Positions 41,371-52,543 of a DNA stretch of 64,000 bases are shown one piece after another. The position numbers were made by a program, and so were the translations under genes. Every line of letters begins with the position of its first letter. Positions within the stretch are counted from its first letter, which is position 1. The notes under the pieces are model-generated. The model was given only the letters and a program-made list of their open reading frames with translations. It was not told the origin of the DNA and made no database searches. The stretch is from Bacteroidaceae bacterium (lineage in GTDB: Bacteria; Bacteroidota; Bacteroidia; Bacteroidales; Bacteroidaceae), in assembly GCA_017461345.1 (NCBI GenBank), contig JAFTYP010000013.1:124001-188000 (forward strand), written 5' to 3'.

Positions 41371-42129
41371 ATGAAACTACTGGAAGGAAAGACTGCACTC
41401 ATCACAGGCGCAGCACGCGGCATCGGCAAAGCGATTGCCCTCAAGTTTGCCTCAGAAGGCGCAAATATAGCATTCACAGACCTGGTGCTCAACGACGAAA
41501 TGGCTGCCGGACTGGAAGCAACCCGAAAGGAAATAGAAGAAGTGGGCGTAACATGCCGAGCATATGCAGGTAATGCAGCCGACTTCGCAGCAACAGAAGA
41601 AGTAGTAAAGAAGATAAAAGAAGACTTCGGCACCATCGACATCCTCGTCAACAATGCCGGTATCACAAAAGACGGACTCATGCTCCGTATGACCGAACAG
41701 CAGTGGGATGCCGTTATCAACGTCAACCTGAAGAGCACCTTCAACTTCACCCACGCATGTATCCCAGTTATGATGCGTCAGCGCGGCGGCAGCATCATCA
41801 ATATGGCCAGCGTTGTCGGCGTACACGGTAATGCAGGCCAGGCAAACTATGCAGCCTCAAAAGCCGGCATGATAGCCCTCGCCAAGAGCGTTGCCCAAGA
41901 AATGGGCCCCAAAGGAATACGCGCCAATGCCATCGCACCAGGCTATATAGAAACAGCAATGACAGCACAACTCAGCGAAGAGATACGCGAAGAATGGAAG
42001 AAGAAAATACCCCTTCGCCGCGGAGGACAAGTGGAAGATATCGCCAATGTGGCAACCTTCCTCGCCAGCGACATGAGCAGTTATGTTAGCGGACAGGTCA
42101 TCCAGGTGGATGGCGGCATGAACATGTAA
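41371..42129 (+). CDS. fabG: 3-oxoacyl-[acyl-carrier-protein] reductase
   Basis: NADPH-dependent reduction of beta-ketoacyl-ACP in fatty-acid elongation. The product has 252 residues. TGAARGIGKAIAL is the cofactor site, NNAGITKDGLMLRM the usual FabG string, Ser in NMASVVG, YAASKAG the catalytic Tyr/Lys, and GYIETAMT and VDGGMNM the C-terminal marks. It lies 20 bp before the pseudouridine synthase gene. Confidence 0.94.
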   Translation: MKLLEGKTALITGAARGIGKAIALKFASEGANIAFTDLVLNDEMAAGLEATRKEIEEVGVTCRAYAGNAADFAATEEVVKKIKEDFGTIDILVNNAGITKDGLMLRMTEQQWDAVINVNLKSTFNFTHACIPVMMRQRGGSIINMASVVGVHGNAGQANYAASKAGMIALAKSVAQEMGPKGIRANAIAPGYIETAMTAQLSEEIREEWKKKIPLRRGGQVEDIANVATFLASDMSSYVSGQVIQVDGGMNM

Positions 42130-42149
42130 AGAAAAGAACAACGACAATC

Positions 42150-42830
42150 ATGAAAATCCTCTACGAGGATAATCATCTCATAGCCGTAAGAAAACGGGTA
42201 GGGGACATCGTGCAAGGAGACAAGACCGGCGATGTCCCCTTGTCCGATATGGTAAAGAACTTCCTGAAGGACAAGTATCAAAAGCCTGGCAATGTATATC
42301 TCGGCGTCGTTCATAGGCTGGATCGTCCCGTAAGCGGCGTCGTTCTATTCTCCAAAACAAGCAAGGCCTTGCCCCGACTCAATAAAATGTTTGCCGAACA
42401 CAAAGGCGTAAAGAAGACATACTTGGCCATCGTCGTAAACAAACCAGCACAGCCACAAGGCACACTCACGCATTGGCTGACACGTAACGAGAAGCAAAAC
42501 ACAGCCCGAGCATACGACAGAGAAGTCCCCGGCAGCAAGAAGGCAGTACTCGACTATCGTCTCGTCGCCCAGTCAGAACGCTACTTCTTGCTCGAAATAG
42601 AACTGCACACAGGACGACATCACCAGATACGTTGCCAACTTTCCAAGATAGGATGCCCCATTCGTGGCGACTTAAAATACGGAGCACCCCGAAGCAACCC
42701 CGACGGAGGCATCAGCCTTCATGCCTGGCGACTGGAGTTGGAACATCCGGTATCGCATCAGAACATTACCATAGACGCTCCCTTGCCCGAGGAACGGCTA
42801 TGGCAGGAAATAGTTCCGACACACAAGTAA
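42150..42830 (+). CDS. RluA family RNA pseudouridine synthase
   Basis: Isomerises uridine in rRNA or tRNA. The product has 226 residues, a catalytic domain only with no S4 domain. The catalytic Asp is in HRLDRPVSGVVLFSKT (about residue 58), and KTYLAIV and HTGRHHQIRCQL are the family motifs. The exact target (RluA, RluC, RluD or TruC type) cannot be decided by eye. Cotranscribed with fabG. Confidence 0.88.
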   Translation: MKILYEDNHLIAVRKRVGDIVQGDKTGDVPLSDMVKNFLKDKYQKPGNVYLGVVHRLDRPVSGVVLFSKTSKALPRLNKMFAEHKGVKKTYLAIVVNKPAQPQGTLTHWLTRNEKQNTARAYDREVPGSKKAVLDYRLVAQSERYFLLEIELHTGRHHQIRCQLSKIGCPIRGDLKYGAPRSNPDGGISLHAWRLELEHPVSHQNITIDAPLPEERLWQEIVPTHK

Positions 42831-42891
42831 CAAAGAGTCAACAAATACATAAAAAATCTATATTTTGGCTTTAGGTGTGGATTAGATTTCA

Positions 42892-42899
42892 TACCTTTG
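42892..42899 (+). promoter_or_regulatory. -7 box (TACCTTTG) for tamB-tamL
   Basis: It is 23 bp before ATG 42922. Confidence 0.55.
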
Positions 42900-42921
42900 C
42901 ATATAGAATAGCGCAAGGGAA

Positions 42922-45900
42922 ATGAAACGCACGCTAAAATACATATTCAAAGCACTTTTGGTGCTGGTATTGCTCATTGCGATGCTTGTCGTCAGCCTCT
43001 ATCTCCCACCAATACAAAAATGGGCAGTAGGCAGACTATCCACTTGGGCAAAGAAGGAAGCAGGCTTTGAACTGACAGTAGGCAGTGTGCGTCTGACACC
43101 TCTTCTCGACCTTCGTCTCGAAAACGTCCATATAGAAAAAGCACCGACCGACATAATAGATGTAGAGAGTGCCATTGTCGATCTCGATCTCTCCCGTCTT
43201 TTGCTGTTGCATGTAGGCGTGGAGGCTATCGAACTTTCCCAAGGCAATATCCATATAACAGAGTTAATAGAATCGGTAGCATTAGATGGCAAGATCAACA
43301 ACATTACACTGATTGCCGACGATATAGACTTGCGAAAGAAGAGCATAAGTGTGCCGGTTGCAATGCTGGATAGTTGTGTGCTCGACATTAAACTCCGTGA
43401 AACTTCAGAAGACACCTCGGAGAGTTCTCCTATAGATTGGCAAATAGATGTAGAAAAGGTGCGCATTCTTCAAAGCAGGATTGCCTTGCATTTACCAAAC
43501 GATACAATGCGTGTCAGTGCCTCTCTCCGTGAGGCAAGTCTTGATGCCGCCGACATCGACCTGAGCAATGCAGTGTATAGAATAGAAAATATCAGCATCA
43601 TTGCGGATAGCCTTTCATATGATATTCCATCTGCATACTCTGTAATGGGATTGGATGTGAATCATCTTGCTTTCAGTAATGTTGAATTGAAACTCGACGA
43701 GTTGTCTTATAATCAAGGTTCTTCGGCACTTCATGCGCAATTACATCGGCTTGCTTTCCAGGAAAAGAGTGGTTTCCGTTTAGATAACTTGTCTGTTAAT
43801 TTTTCTCTCGATTCAACTCATATTGCGGCAACTGGGCTTGACCTTCGGACACAATATAGTTCTGCGACAGGCAATATCAATCTTGATATGGATGCACTTT
43901 CGAAGGACAAACGAGGGAACCTGAAGGCAGAACTACAGGCATCTTTAGGAAGTAAAGATATTCTTTGCCTGGCTGCGGCATATTTGCCAATGGATTTAGT
44001 GAAATGTTATCCTGATCAACCATTGAACCTTAATATAGATGCATCAGGCAATGTGGATACCCTTTCTTTGCAAGTCTGCGATATAACAATGCCATCGATT
44101 ATAGATGTCCGAACGACAGGGACTCTGCATAATGTCGCAGACAGTGTGGCTTTGGGAGCAGACTTGAGGACTGATGTCACTACAATGAACCTTAGTTGCA
44201 TCAACCGCTATCTCGGTTTGACGGATGTTCATTTTCCAAAGATGGTTCTTCATGCCGATACACGATTGCGTCAGGCATCACAGATTTCGATGGATGCATT
44301 GCTTCTCGAAGGTAAAGGCAGAGCCCATCTTGTGGGAAGCATAGATTTGAAATCTATGGTTTACCAGGCGAGGGCTCGCATTACTGACTTGCAACTTCAT
44401 GATTTCTTGCCTCAGGATTCTCTTTATCTCCTTACGGCTCAGGCAAAATTGTCGGGTAGTGGTACCGATTTCTTGAGCCGGAAAACGCGATTGCAAGCAC
44501 AACTGGATATTGACCACTTGGGTTATGCTTCCTGGATGCTGGACAGTATTCATGCTGATTGTCGTCTGAAGGACGGAACGGCCATGGCGGAAATGAGTAG
44601 CCGAAACGAGTTGCTTCAGTTCCATGGCTGTATAGATGCTACTATTGACAAGCGAAAGTTGCAGGGAACAGCATTCAATTTGGATTTAAGCCATATTGAT
44701 CTTCATGCGCTTCGAATGGCGGAGAAGCCGCTTTCTGCAAGTATGGTGTTGCACATGGACGGTTCTTCTGACTTCCGGCAGACGCATAGTTTGAATGCTC
44801 GTCTGGAGGCTATGGAACTGGTGACGGCGGATAGTGTTCTCCATCCGTATGATCTTGTTGTCAATGCCAATTTGACGCCGGAGTTAATACAACTGGAAAC
44901 TCTTGCCGGCGACCTTGCGTTGTCGGTTTCGTCCGACCAGGGTTTGGACTCTTTGCTGTGTTGTTTCGATAATGTAGGGAAGGAGTTAGAGAGGGAGATT
45001 GATAGTCTTCGTATACAGCAGAACGTGCTTAAGGCTCTTTTGCCACACTTGCGGGTAGAACTTGCCTGTGGGGAGAAGAATCCGTTGAGCAACATTCTTC
45101 GCCACACTGTTGGTTATAGTTTTCGAGATATGTCGTTCCATGCGTTTTCGTCGCCAACAGAGGGACTGAATGGGAATGGGCATATGTATGCTCTTAACAC
45201 GGGAGCGATTCTGCTCGACAGCATAGAGTGGCGTATTCATCAGAAGGAGAGTGGTGTTTCGCTTGATGCTTGTGTTGCCAACGGGCCGAGGAATCGCATG
45301 GTTACTTTTCAGTCGCAGTTGCGAGCGTCGTTGACCGATACGGGTGCAAATGCGAACCTTGTTTTTGTCGATGCCAAGGGAAAGAAGAGTGTTGACTTTG
45401 GTTTGTCGTTCAATCTTCTTGCCGATGGTGTGCAGGTGCACTTTACTCCTCTCAATCCGGTTATTGCTTATCGAAACTTTACGCTTAACGAGGACAATTT
45501 CATCCGTTTGTCGAACAAAGGACATCTTAGTGCATTGGTTGACCTTCTTGCCGATGATGGTACGGGCATTAAGGTTTACACTACGCCCAACGAAGGGGCG
45601 CAGCAGGATATTTCGTTAAGCGTCAATCATTTCAATGTGGGCGAATTAACAAAGGTGATTCCTTTTATGCCCGACATCAGTGGCTTCCTTTATGGTGACT
45701 TCCACTATATGCAGGCTGACAGCCTGACAACTGTTTCGGCTGATATGCAGGTAAACAAGATGGCTTATAACGGGGTTCGCCTGGGAGATATTGGGCTCAA
45801 TGGCATTTATTTCCCGAATACTGACGGTTCGCATTATGTGGATGCTATCTGTACTCAGGACGGAAACGAGATAGTTTTGCTTAATGGCAGGTATTATGAT

Positions 45901-47496
45901 GCGGGCGGACAAGGTATGATGGAAGGCGAAAGTACTTTCCAGCGCGTTCCTTTTGCGTTCCTCAATGCTTTTATGCCCGACGGGCCGCTTGCCATGTCGG
46001 GTTATGCTTCCGGTGATTTCATGTTGAGTGGCCGTACTGACAATCCGATATTGAATGGCCGTCTGCATACGGACTCGCTTAATATCAAGGCGGAGAGTTA
46101 CAGTGTGAATCTCAGGATTCCTGATCATACTATTACGGTTGACGACAGTCGGATGGCTCTGAACCGCATTGAGGCATATGCTGCGGGCGATACTCCGCTT
46201 GTGCTCGACGGTAATATAGACTTCAGTCGCCTGGATAATGTTCTGTTGGACATGAATGTGAGGGCGAAGGATTATCCGCTTATCAATGCGCCGAAGAAGC
46301 AGGGCTCGCTGGCTTATGGCAAGGTGTTTGTCAATCTTGGCGGTCGTCTTTGGGGTACGTTGTCCGACCTTAAGATGCGTGGCCGCCTCGATGTGCTTGG
46401 CAGCACCGATGTGAGTTGCTTCCTTTCCGACACGCCGATTACGGTTGACGACCAACTTTCGGACATCGTCACCTTCCATGATTTCGCTGATACGATTGCT
46501 GTGGAGACGCCGGAGGTTGTCCGTCAGAGCATGGATGTCCAGATGGACGTCAGCATAGCGGAGGCTGCTCAGGTGCATTGCTACTTGAGCGACAGTGGCA
46601 GCGACTTTATTGTCTTGCAGGGTGGGGGTGACATGACGTTGACTTATGACCTCCAAAACGATCTTCAACTTTGGGGGCGTTACACTATCAACAAGGGTAC
46701 GATGCGTTATTCTTTGATGGCTATTCCGTTGAATGACTTCCAGATTGCCCAGGGCAGTTATGTGGAGTTCCAGGGCAACCTGATGAATCCCCGTTTGAGC
46801 ATTAATGCCAGCGAGCGCGTCAGGTCAACCGTCACGGAGAACAGTATGCCTCGCAATGTGGCGTTCGATGTGGGTCTTGCCCTGAGCCGCACGCTCGAGG
46901 ATATGGGACTGGAGTTCACCTTGCAGGCACCAGAAGACATGACTGTGCAGAATCAGTTGACGGCCATGACTCCGGAGGAACGCGGTCGTGTGGCGGTTAC
47001 GATGCTTGTCACGGGAATGTACGTCACGGACGACACGGAGGCAAACGGTGGCTACAACTATACCAATACGCTCAATGCCTACTTACAGAGTGCCATCAAC
47101 GAGATTGCCGGTAAGGCTCTCAGCACGGTCGATGTCAACTTCGGCATTGCAAGCGGCACGTCGGAGGTCGGCACCACGACGACCGACTACACCTTCAGTT
47201 TTGCCAAACGTTTCTGGGGCAACCGCATCAGCGTCATCATTGGCGGCAAGGTCAGCGCAGGCTCCGATGCTGTCAACAACGGACAGACCATCATCGACAA
47301 CATAGCCATAGAGTATCGCCTCGACAAGTCTGCTTCGCGCTACGTCAACCTCTTCTACGACAACGAATACGAGTCGCTGCTCGAGGGCCAGGTGACAAAG
47401 ATGGGAGGCGGTATTGTGCTGAGGAAGAAGGCCGACAAACTGAGCGAACTTTTCATCTTCCGAAAGGAGAAGGGAAAGGCAAGGAAAGAGGAATAA
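42922..47496 (+). CDS. tamB: Translocation/assembly module protein TamB (AsmA-like)
   Basis: The product has 1524 residues. An N-terminal membrane anchor (residues 11-29, LVLVLLIAMLVVSLYLPPI) is followed by a very long repetitive beta structure spanning the periplasm, expected to form a hydrophobic groove for lipid transport. The C-terminal DUF490/TamB domain has WGRYTINKGTMRYSLMAIP and FQIAQGSYVEFQGNLMNP. It probably works with the outer-membrane TamL encoded next (156 bp) in envelope biogenesis. Confidence 0.93.
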   Translation: MKRTLKYIFKALLVLVLLIAMLVVSLYLPPIQKWAVGRLSTWAKKEAGFELTVGSVRLTPLLDLRLENVHIEKAPTDIIDVESAIVDLDLSRLLLLHVGVEAIELSQGNIHITELIESVALDGKINNITLIADDIDLRKKSISVPVAMLDSCVLDIKLRETSEDTSESSPIDWQIDVEKVRILQSRIALHLPNDTMRVSASLREASLDAADIDLSNAVYRIENISIIADSLSYDIPSAYSVMGLDVNHLAFSNVELKLDELSYNQGSSALHAQLHRLAFQEKSGFRLDNLSVNFSLDSTHIAATGLDLRTQYSSATGNINLDMDALSKDKRGNLKAELQASLGSKDILCLAAAYLPMDLVKCYPDQPLNLNIDASGNVDTLSLQVCDITMPSIIDVRTTGTLHNVADSVALGADLRTDVTTMNLSCINRYLGLTDVHFPKMVLHADTRLRQASQISMDALLLEGKGRAHLVGSIDLKSMVYQARARITDLQLHDFLPQDSLYLLTAQAKLSGSGTDFLSRKTRLQAQLDIDHLGYASWMLDSIHADCRLKDGTAMAEMSSRNELLQFHGCIDATIDKRKLQGTAFNLDLSHIDLHALRMAEKPLSASMVLHMDGSSDFRQTHSLNARLEAMELVTADSVLHPYDLVVNANLTPELIQLETLAGDLALSVSSDQGLDSLLCCFDNVGKELEREIDSLRIQQNVLKALLPHLRVELACGEKNPLSNILRHTVGYSFRDMSFHAFSSPTEGLNGNGHMYALNTGAILLDSIEWRIHQKESGVSLDACVANGPRNRMVTFQSQLRASLTDTGANANLVFVDAKGKKSVDFGLSFNLLADGVQVHFTPLNPVIAYRNFTLNEDNFIRLSNKGHLSALVDLLADDGTGIKVYTTPNEGAQQDISLSVNHFNVGELTKVIPFMPDISGFLYGDFHYMQADSLTTVSADMQVNKMAYNGVRLGDIGLNGIYFPNTDGSHYVDAICTQDGNEIVLLNGRYYDAGGQGMMEGESTFQRVPFAFLNAFMPDGPLAMSGYASGDFMLSGRTDNPILNGRLHTDSLNIKAESYSVNLRIPDHTITVDDSRMALNRIEAYAAGDTPLVLDGNIDFSRLDNVLLDMNVRAKDYPLINAPKKQGSLAYGKVFVNLGGRLWGTLSDLKMRGRLDVLGSTDVSCFLSDTPITVDDQLSDIVTFHDFADTIAVETPEVVRQSMDVQMDVSIAEAAQVHCYLSDSGSDFIVLQGGGDMTLTYDLQNDLQLWGRYTINKGTMRYSLMAIPLNDFQIAQGSYVEFQGNLMNPRLSINASERVRSTVTENSMPRNVAFDVGLALSRTLEDMGLEFTLQAPEDMTVQNQLTAMTPEERGRVAVTMLVTGMYVTDDTEANGGYNYTNTLNAYLQSAINEIAGKALSTVDVNFGIASGTSEVGTTTTDYTFSFAKRFWGNRISVIIGGKVSAGSDAVNNGQTIIDNIAIEYRLDKSASRYVNLFYDNEYESLLEGQVTKMGGGIVLRKKADKLSELFIFRKEKGKARKEE

Positions 47497-47526
47497 AAAG
47501 ACAACCCATGCCACCTCTGCCAACAA

Positions 47527-47600
47527 CCCACGCCGAATTGTCCAACAAGGCACACCATTATTGCCGGAAAGGTTAACCATTATGGCCAACAAGCCACACC
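47527..47600. repeat. 22-bp periodic array, GGCACACC/GGTTAACC mixed type (4 units)
   Basis: CCCACGCC (47527), GGCACACC (47549), GGTTAACC (47571) and GCCACACC (47593) are exactly 22 bp apart. It joins the GGTACACC core (3.2 kb) and GGTTAACC core (14.4 and 20.4 kb) in one array, showing they are one family. It fills much of the tamB-tamL gap. Confidence 0.85.
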
Positions 47601-47652
47601 TTGTTCGGCACCACAAAACACCCCCTGAAAATCAGGGCTTAGAGAAAAAGGA

Positions 47653-50133
47653 ATGAACACTAAACTGAAAACAATAACACGCCTGCTGTTTTGTCTGCTC
47701 ATCTCGGCATGCTCCATCACAGAGAACCTGCCCGAAGGCGAGAAACTCTATCGTGGCATAAAGAGCATAGACTATGACGGAGGGCCACGCGAACAAGCCA
47801 AAAAGCAGGAAGAAGGCGTCATCACTGCCCTTGCAGATGCCTATACAACGGTCGAAGGCCTGCTCAGCGGCGATGCCTCCGCAATGAAGACGGAGGAGAT
47901 GGACGAAGAAGCCTTGCGCGACAGCCTTCGTCGTGCCTCCCGCAAGGCCCAGGAAGCCTACGATGCAGCAAAAGAAGAAGTGGAGGCAGTCCTGTCCTAT
48001 GCACCCAACGGCGCCCTCATGGGCAGTAGTTTCATCACCCATCCCTTCCCCATAAAACTTCTCATCTACAACAAATACGCAGGCAGCAAACGCCGATTCG
48101 GCAAATGGATGTTCAACAATTTTGCAGCCACACCGGTACTCATCAGCAACGTAAATCCACGAATGCGTTCCGTAGTGGCTCAAAACACATTGCGCAGCCG
48201 AGGCTTTTTCCGGGCAAAAGCCTCCTACGAAATACTGCCCGATGCACGCGACACCCTGAAAGAACGCATCCGCTATGACATCCATCCCGGTCCGCTTTAT
48301 CATCTCGACAGCGTCTCCTACGTAAACTTCCCCCACGCAATAGACAGCGTCATGCGCCGCAGCGGCGGACGTCCATTGGTGCGACGCGGCGAACCGTTCA
48401 GCGTCGTCACATTGGAGAACGAACGCTCACGCATAGTAAAAGCCCTGCGCGAACAAGGCTACTACTATCAGCGGAACGAGCATATCTCATTCCGAGCCGA
48501 CACACTCCAGACACCTATGATGGTGAAACTCCAGGTACAGCCCTCCCCAACAGCACCAAAAGAAGCCATGAAACCCTATTATATAGGTAACACGCGTGTG
48601 AACATATACAAGCATGGCGACCGCCGGATAGTCGATAGTCTCACCATGCGGGGTGGCTTCTCGTTCGGCTACAGCCGTCCTGCCGATAAACCCCTGCTGA
48701 AGCCACGTACCATCTGGCGTTCCATGATGTTCCATCGTGGCGACCTCTATCGCCAATCACTGAACGACCTGATGCAAGACGGATTGGCCTCCATGAACAT
48801 CTTCTCCTCAGTCCGCATCAACTATGTACCGCGCGAGAACGAAGAAGGCACAGGCGACACATTGGACATCGTGGTTAACGCAACCCTCGACAAACCCTAT
48901 GATGCCGAGTTCCAGGGGAACATTACGGGCAAGACAGGCGGGCAGGTAGGTCCGGGAGCCAGTTTCTCGTTCTCCAAACGCAACGCCTTCCGCGATGCCG
49001 AAACACTGACATTCAAGGCATGGGGCTCTTACGAATGGCAAACAGGCGCAAACACAGAGGGAAGAAGTTCACTGCTCAACTCCTACGAATACGGTTTGAG
49101 CGGGTCGCTTTCCTATCCACGTTTCCGTTTCTTCGGTCTTGGATTAGGCCGAAAACTTAGCCGTCGCTATGTTTCTTCCACAGCAATCGACTTGCAGGCA
49201 CGCTGGCAAAACCGTGCAGGCTTCTTCGGAAGAGTGTCGTGGAGCGGAGGAGTGAATTACACATTACAGCACAAACGGAACATAAAGCATGAGTTCTCAC
49301 CCCTGACCATCACTTACGACCAGTTGCTGCACAGCACAGCACGTTTCGATTCCATTGTGAATGCGAACCCTGCTCTCTATATCTCCATGCGCGACCAGTT
49401 TGTGCCGAGCATGTCATACACATTCTCGTGGGCAGGCAGTCCCAAGCATCCCTCGTCCCTTGTCATCTCGTTGAAGGAGGCATCAGCAGTGGTATCAAGC
49501 ATTTATGCCATTAGCGGAAAACCATACAGCCAGGAAGGAAAGAAACTGTTGGGAGTACCTTTCGCACAGTTTGTCAAGGGAACAGTGCAATACACGCGCC
49601 AGGTTCCACTCACCAGGCGTAGCCAGTTGGCCATGCGTGCCTTTGGCGGCATTGTATATAGTTATGGCAACGCAAAGGTTGCACCATACAGCGAACTCTT
49701 CTCTGTAGGTGGTGCCAACAGTATTCGTGCTTTTGGAATGCGAACAATAGGACCGGGTTCTTATCATCCAGTAAGGTCGCAGTACTCTTATGTCGACCAG
49801 ATGGGCGATCTCAAACTTGAGGCCAACATAGAGTATCGCTTCCCAATCATCGGAAAGTTACAGGGAGCCACATTCATAGACGCAGGCAATGTATGGCTTT
49901 TGCGTGACAGTGAAAGTCAACAAGGCGGTAAATTCTCGTTCAAGGATTTCGGTAAGCAGATTGCTCTCGGCACGGGCGTAGGCATACGATACGACCTTGA
50001 TTTCCTTGTTCTCCGTTTCGATCTCGGCATCGGCATACATGCACCCTACGACACAGGCAAGCGTGGCTATTACAACATGCCAAGTTTCGGCAAGTCTTTG
50101 GGCTATCACTTTGCCATTGGATATCCTTTCTGA
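47653..50133 (+). CDS. tamL: TamL, lipoprotein Omp85/TamA-type outer membrane protein
   Basis: The product has 826 residues. The signal ends in a lipobox (LLISACSITENL, Cys20), the feature that separates Bacteroidetes TamL from TamA. POTRA-like segments lie around residues 195-360 (RYDIHPGPLYHLDSVSYVNF). The C-terminal 16-strand Omp85 barrel has FSVGGANSIRAFGMRTIGPG and ends YHFAIGYPF with an aromatic last residue. An alanine-rich helical insert spans residues 40-115. It is paired with tamB. Confidence 0.9.
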   Translation: MNTKLKTITRLLFCLLISACSITENLPEGEKLYRGIKSIDYDGGPREQAKKQEEGVITALADAYTTVEGLLSGDASAMKTEEMDEEALRDSLRRASRKAQEAYDAAKEEVEAVLSYAPNGALMGSSFITHPFPIKLLIYNKYAGSKRRFGKWMFNNFAATPVLISNVNPRMRSVVAQNTLRSRGFFRAKASYEILPDARDTLKERIRYDIHPGPLYHLDSVSYVNFPHAIDSVMRRSGGRPLVRRGEPFSVVTLENERSRIVKALREQGYYYQRNEHISFRADTLQTPMMVKLQVQPSPTAPKEAMKPYYIGNTRVNIYKHGDRRIVDSLTMRGGFSFGYSRPADKPLLKPRTIWRSMMFHRGDLYRQSLNDLMQDGLASMNIFSSVRINYVPRENEEGTGDTLDIVVNATLDKPYDAEFQGNITGKTGGQVGPGASFSFSKRNAFRDAETLTFKAWGSYEWQTGANTEGRSSLLNSYEYGLSGSLSYPRFRFFGLGLGRKLSRRYVSSTAIDLQARWQNRAGFFGRVSWSGGVNYTLQHKRNIKHEFSPLTITYDQLLHSTARFDSIVNANPALYISMRDQFVPSMSYTFSWAGSPKHPSSLVISLKEASAVVSSIYAISGKPYSQEGKKLLGVPFAQFVKGTVQYTRQVPLTRRSQLAMRAFGGIVYSYGNAKVAPYSELFSVGGANSIRAFGMRTIGPGSYHPVRSQYSYVDQMGDLKLEANIEYRFPIIGKLQGATFIDAGNVWLLRDSESQQGGKFSFKDFGKQIALGTGVGIRYDLDFLVLRFDLGIGIHAPYDTGKRGYYNMPSFGKSLGYHFAIGYPF

Positions 50134-50138
50134 TTCCT

Positions 50139-50867
50139 TTATTCGTTCCAGAAATCCCAACTTGCGACGGCTTGGAGGTGTAGCATCTCCAGGCCATTCT
50201 TGACAGTTGCACCTTGCTCCCTGCCTTTCTTCATAAACAAGGTCTCCTCTGGATTATAGACGCAGTCGAAGAGAAGGTGCTGCGGAGAGAGAAGTTCGTA
50301 GGGAATGGCAGGAGCAGCATCTACTTTGGGGAACATGCCGACGGGACTACAGTTGACAATAACAGTATAGTCCTGCATCAATTTTGGCGTAAGATCGGCA
50401 TAAGTAAGCATCCCTTCTCCCAGTGAACGGCTGACGTAGGTCCACTCTATGCCCAAACGGTTTAGCCCGACACGAATGGCCTTGCTGGCACCACCGGTGC
50501 CCAAGATAAGGGCTTTCTTGTGGTGTGGCATCAAAAGTGGTTTGATGCTGTTTGTGAAACCAATGATGTCGCTGTTGAATCCTTTCAGTCTCCCGTCGCG
50601 GATGCGAATAACATTCACCGCGCCAATTTCCTTTGCTTCCTCGCTCATCTCGTCGAGAAGCGGGATGACAGCCTGTTTGTGTGGCAGGGTAACGTTCAGC
50701 CCTCGGAGTTCGGGATTGTTGCGAAGAACATCTGGCAGCATTGCAACATCAGGAATTTCGAAGTTGAGGTACTGCGCATCGATGCTTTCGCGAGCGAATT
50801 TTTCAGTAAAGAAACCTTTGCTGAAACTATGTCCCAGGGGATAACCTATGATGCCGTATTTTGTCAT
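50139..50867 (-). CDS. aroE: Shikimate dehydrogenase
   Basis: NADP-dependent reduction of 3-dehydroshikimate in aromatic amino-acid synthesis. The product has 242 residues, somewhat short for the family. [16 protein letters not shown] binds shikimate, [15 protein letters not shown] holds the catalytic Lys, [12 protein letters not shown] is the cofactor loop, and [10 protein letters not shown] closes the protein. Its ATG overlaps the ubiE stop (ATGA). It is convergent with tamL. Confidence 0.93.
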   Translation of the reverse strand: MTKYGIIGYPLGHSFSKGFFTEKFARESIDAQYLNFEIPDVAMLPDVLRNNPELRGLNVTLPHKQAVIPLLDEMSEEAKEIGAVNVIRIRDGRLKGFNSDIIGFTNSIKPLLMPHHKKALILGTGGASKAIRVGLNRLGIEWTYVSRSLGEGMLTYADLTPKLMQDYTVIVNCSPVGMFPKVDAAPAIPYELLSPQHLLFDCVYNPEETLFMKKGREQGATVKNGLEMLHLQAVASWDFWNE

Positions 50868-51595
50868 TTGGTTGCAAGATACATCGTACTAATACCAAAG
50901 GTGAAGCGACGCCACTGCACTTCTGCGAAGCCTGCCTTGCGGAGAATGCCTTCCATTTGCTCGGGTTGTGGGAAGGCTTCCATGGAGGCAGGCAGATATG
51001 TATATGCGCTATCGTCGTGGCTAATGAGGCGTCCGAGCAAGGGCATCACAACGTGAGCGTAAAGCCAGAACAGTTGCTTCATCGGGAAGCGAGGTGGTGG
51101 CGTGAGTTCTACGATGAGAAGGTGTCCGCCGGGACGCAACACTCGTTGCATTTCTTGCAATCCTTTGTCGAGGTTTTGGAAGTTGCGAACGCCATAAGAC
51201 GATGTTACGGCATCAAACGAACCATCGGGGAATGAAAGTTGCATGCAGTCTTCGTGTTGAAAGGAGATGACGTTTTGCAGTCCTTCTTCTTTGACTTTCT
51301 CTCGTCCGACAGCCATCATTCCTTCGCTGATGTCTGCACCGACGATGTGTTGTGGTTGGATGCGTTTGGCAAGCAGTAATGCAAAATCGCCGGTACCTGT
51401 TGCAATGTCGAGGATTTGCTGCGGTTTGTGTTTGCCAAGAGCATCAACGGCAGTGCGCCGCCAACGCCGGTCTATGCCAAGCGACAAAGCATGGTTCAAC
51501 CTGTCGTAGGACGGCGCAATCTTGTCGAACATGCGCCGTATCTGCTCTTGTTTACTGCCTTCTCCATAAGGAGTGACAGATTCCTGCTTATACAT
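50864..51595 (-). CDS. ubiE: Demethylmenaquinone methyltransferase
   Basis: SAM-dependent C-methylation in the last step of menaquinone synthesis. The product has 243 residues. [20 protein letters not shown] is the diagnostic N-terminal motif, [13 protein letters not shown] binds SAM, and [20 protein letters not shown] also fits UbiE/MenG. It is directly adjacent to purC (no gap) and overlaps aroE. Confidence 0.94.
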   Translation of the reverse strand: MYKQESVTPYGEGSKQEQIRRMFDKIAPSYDRLNHALSLGIDRRWRRTAVDALGKHKPQQILDIATGTGDFALLLAKRIQPQHIVGADISEGMMAVGREKVKEEGLQNVISFQHEDCMQLSFPDGSFDAVTSSYGVRNFQNLDKGLQEMQRVLRPGGHLLIVELTPPPRFPMKQLFWLYAHVVMPLLGRLISHDDSAYTYLPASMEAFPQPEQMEGILRKAGFAEVQWRRFTFGISTMYLATK

Positions 51596-52543
51596 TTACT
51601 GTTTGTTTAGCCATTCTGCCACGTTCTTTTCGATGCGGGCAGCAATGTCGCCTTCGCTGTCGGCGGGCATAAATTTCTCGCCTACGATGTTTTCGTAGAG
51701 TTCGATGTAGCGGTCGGCAACGCTTTGGGCGTATTCGTCGGTGATTTTGGGCATTACTTGTCCGGGCTGGTTCATGAAGTTGTGTTCGATGAGCCACTGA
51801 CGAACGAACTCTTTGCTCAACTGTTTTTGGGGTTCGCCTGCAAGGAACTTCTCTTCGTAGCCGTCGGAGTAGAAGTAGCGGCTGCTGTCGGGTGTGTGGA
51901 TTTCGTCGATGAGGATGACTTTTCCGTCGCGTTTGCCGAACTCATACTTTGTGTCTACCAGGATGAGGCCCTTCTTTGCGGCAATCTCTGTGCCACGCTG
52001 GAAGAGGGCACGAGTGTACTTAACCATGGTTTCCCAGTCTTCCTTGCTTACCAGTCCCTGCTTGATGATTTCTTCGGCAGAGATGTTTTCGTCGTGTCCT
52101 TCGTCGGCCTTTGTGGTCGGAGTGATGATGGGTTCGGGGAACTTTTCGTTTTCGCGCATTCCGTCGGGAAGTTTTACGCCACACAGTTCACGGCATCCTG
52201 CTTTGTAGTCGCGCCATGCAGAGCCGGTAAGGTAGCCACGGATAATCATTTCCACGCGGAAGCCTTCTGCCTTCAGGCCTACTGTCACCATGGGGTCGGG
52301 TGTGGCGAGTTTCCAGTTGGGAACAATGTCGGCTGTGGCGTCGAGGAACGATGCGGCAATTTGGTTGAGCACCTGTCCTTTGAATGGTATGCCTTTGGGG
52401 AGGATGACGTCGAAGGCAGAGATGCGGTCTGTTGCTACCATTACCATCAGGTCGTCATTGATGTTATAGACGTCACGCACTTTGCCGTGATATACACTCA
52501 CCTGTCCTGGCAGGTTGAAGTCAGTTCTTGTCAATGCTTTCAT
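51596..52543 (-). CDS. purC: SAICAR synthetase
   Basis: Phosphoribosylaminoimidazole-succinocarboxamide synthase of purine synthesis. The product has 315 residues. GKVRDVYNI opens the ATP grasp, [13 protein letters not shown] and [12 protein letters not shown] follow, and [14 protein letters not shown] carries substrate contacts. It overlaps the phoH 3' end by 23 bp. purE, the preceding step, is at 7 kb. Confidence 0.95.
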   Translation of the reverse strand: MKALTRTDFNLPGQVSVYHGKVRDVYNINDDLMVMVATDRISAFDVILPKGIPFKGQVLNQIAASFLDATADIVPNWKLATPDPMVTVGLKAEGFRVEMIIRGYLTGSAWRDYKAGCRELCGVKLPDGMRENEKFPEPIITPTTKADEGHDENISAEEIIKQGLVSKEDWETMVKYTRALFQRGTEIAAKKGLILVDTKYEFGKRDGKVILIDEIHTPDSSRYFYSDGYEEKFLAGEPQKQLSKEFVRQWLIEHNFMNQPGQVMPKITDEYAQSVADRYIELYENIVGEKFMPADSEGDIAARIEKNVAEWLNKQ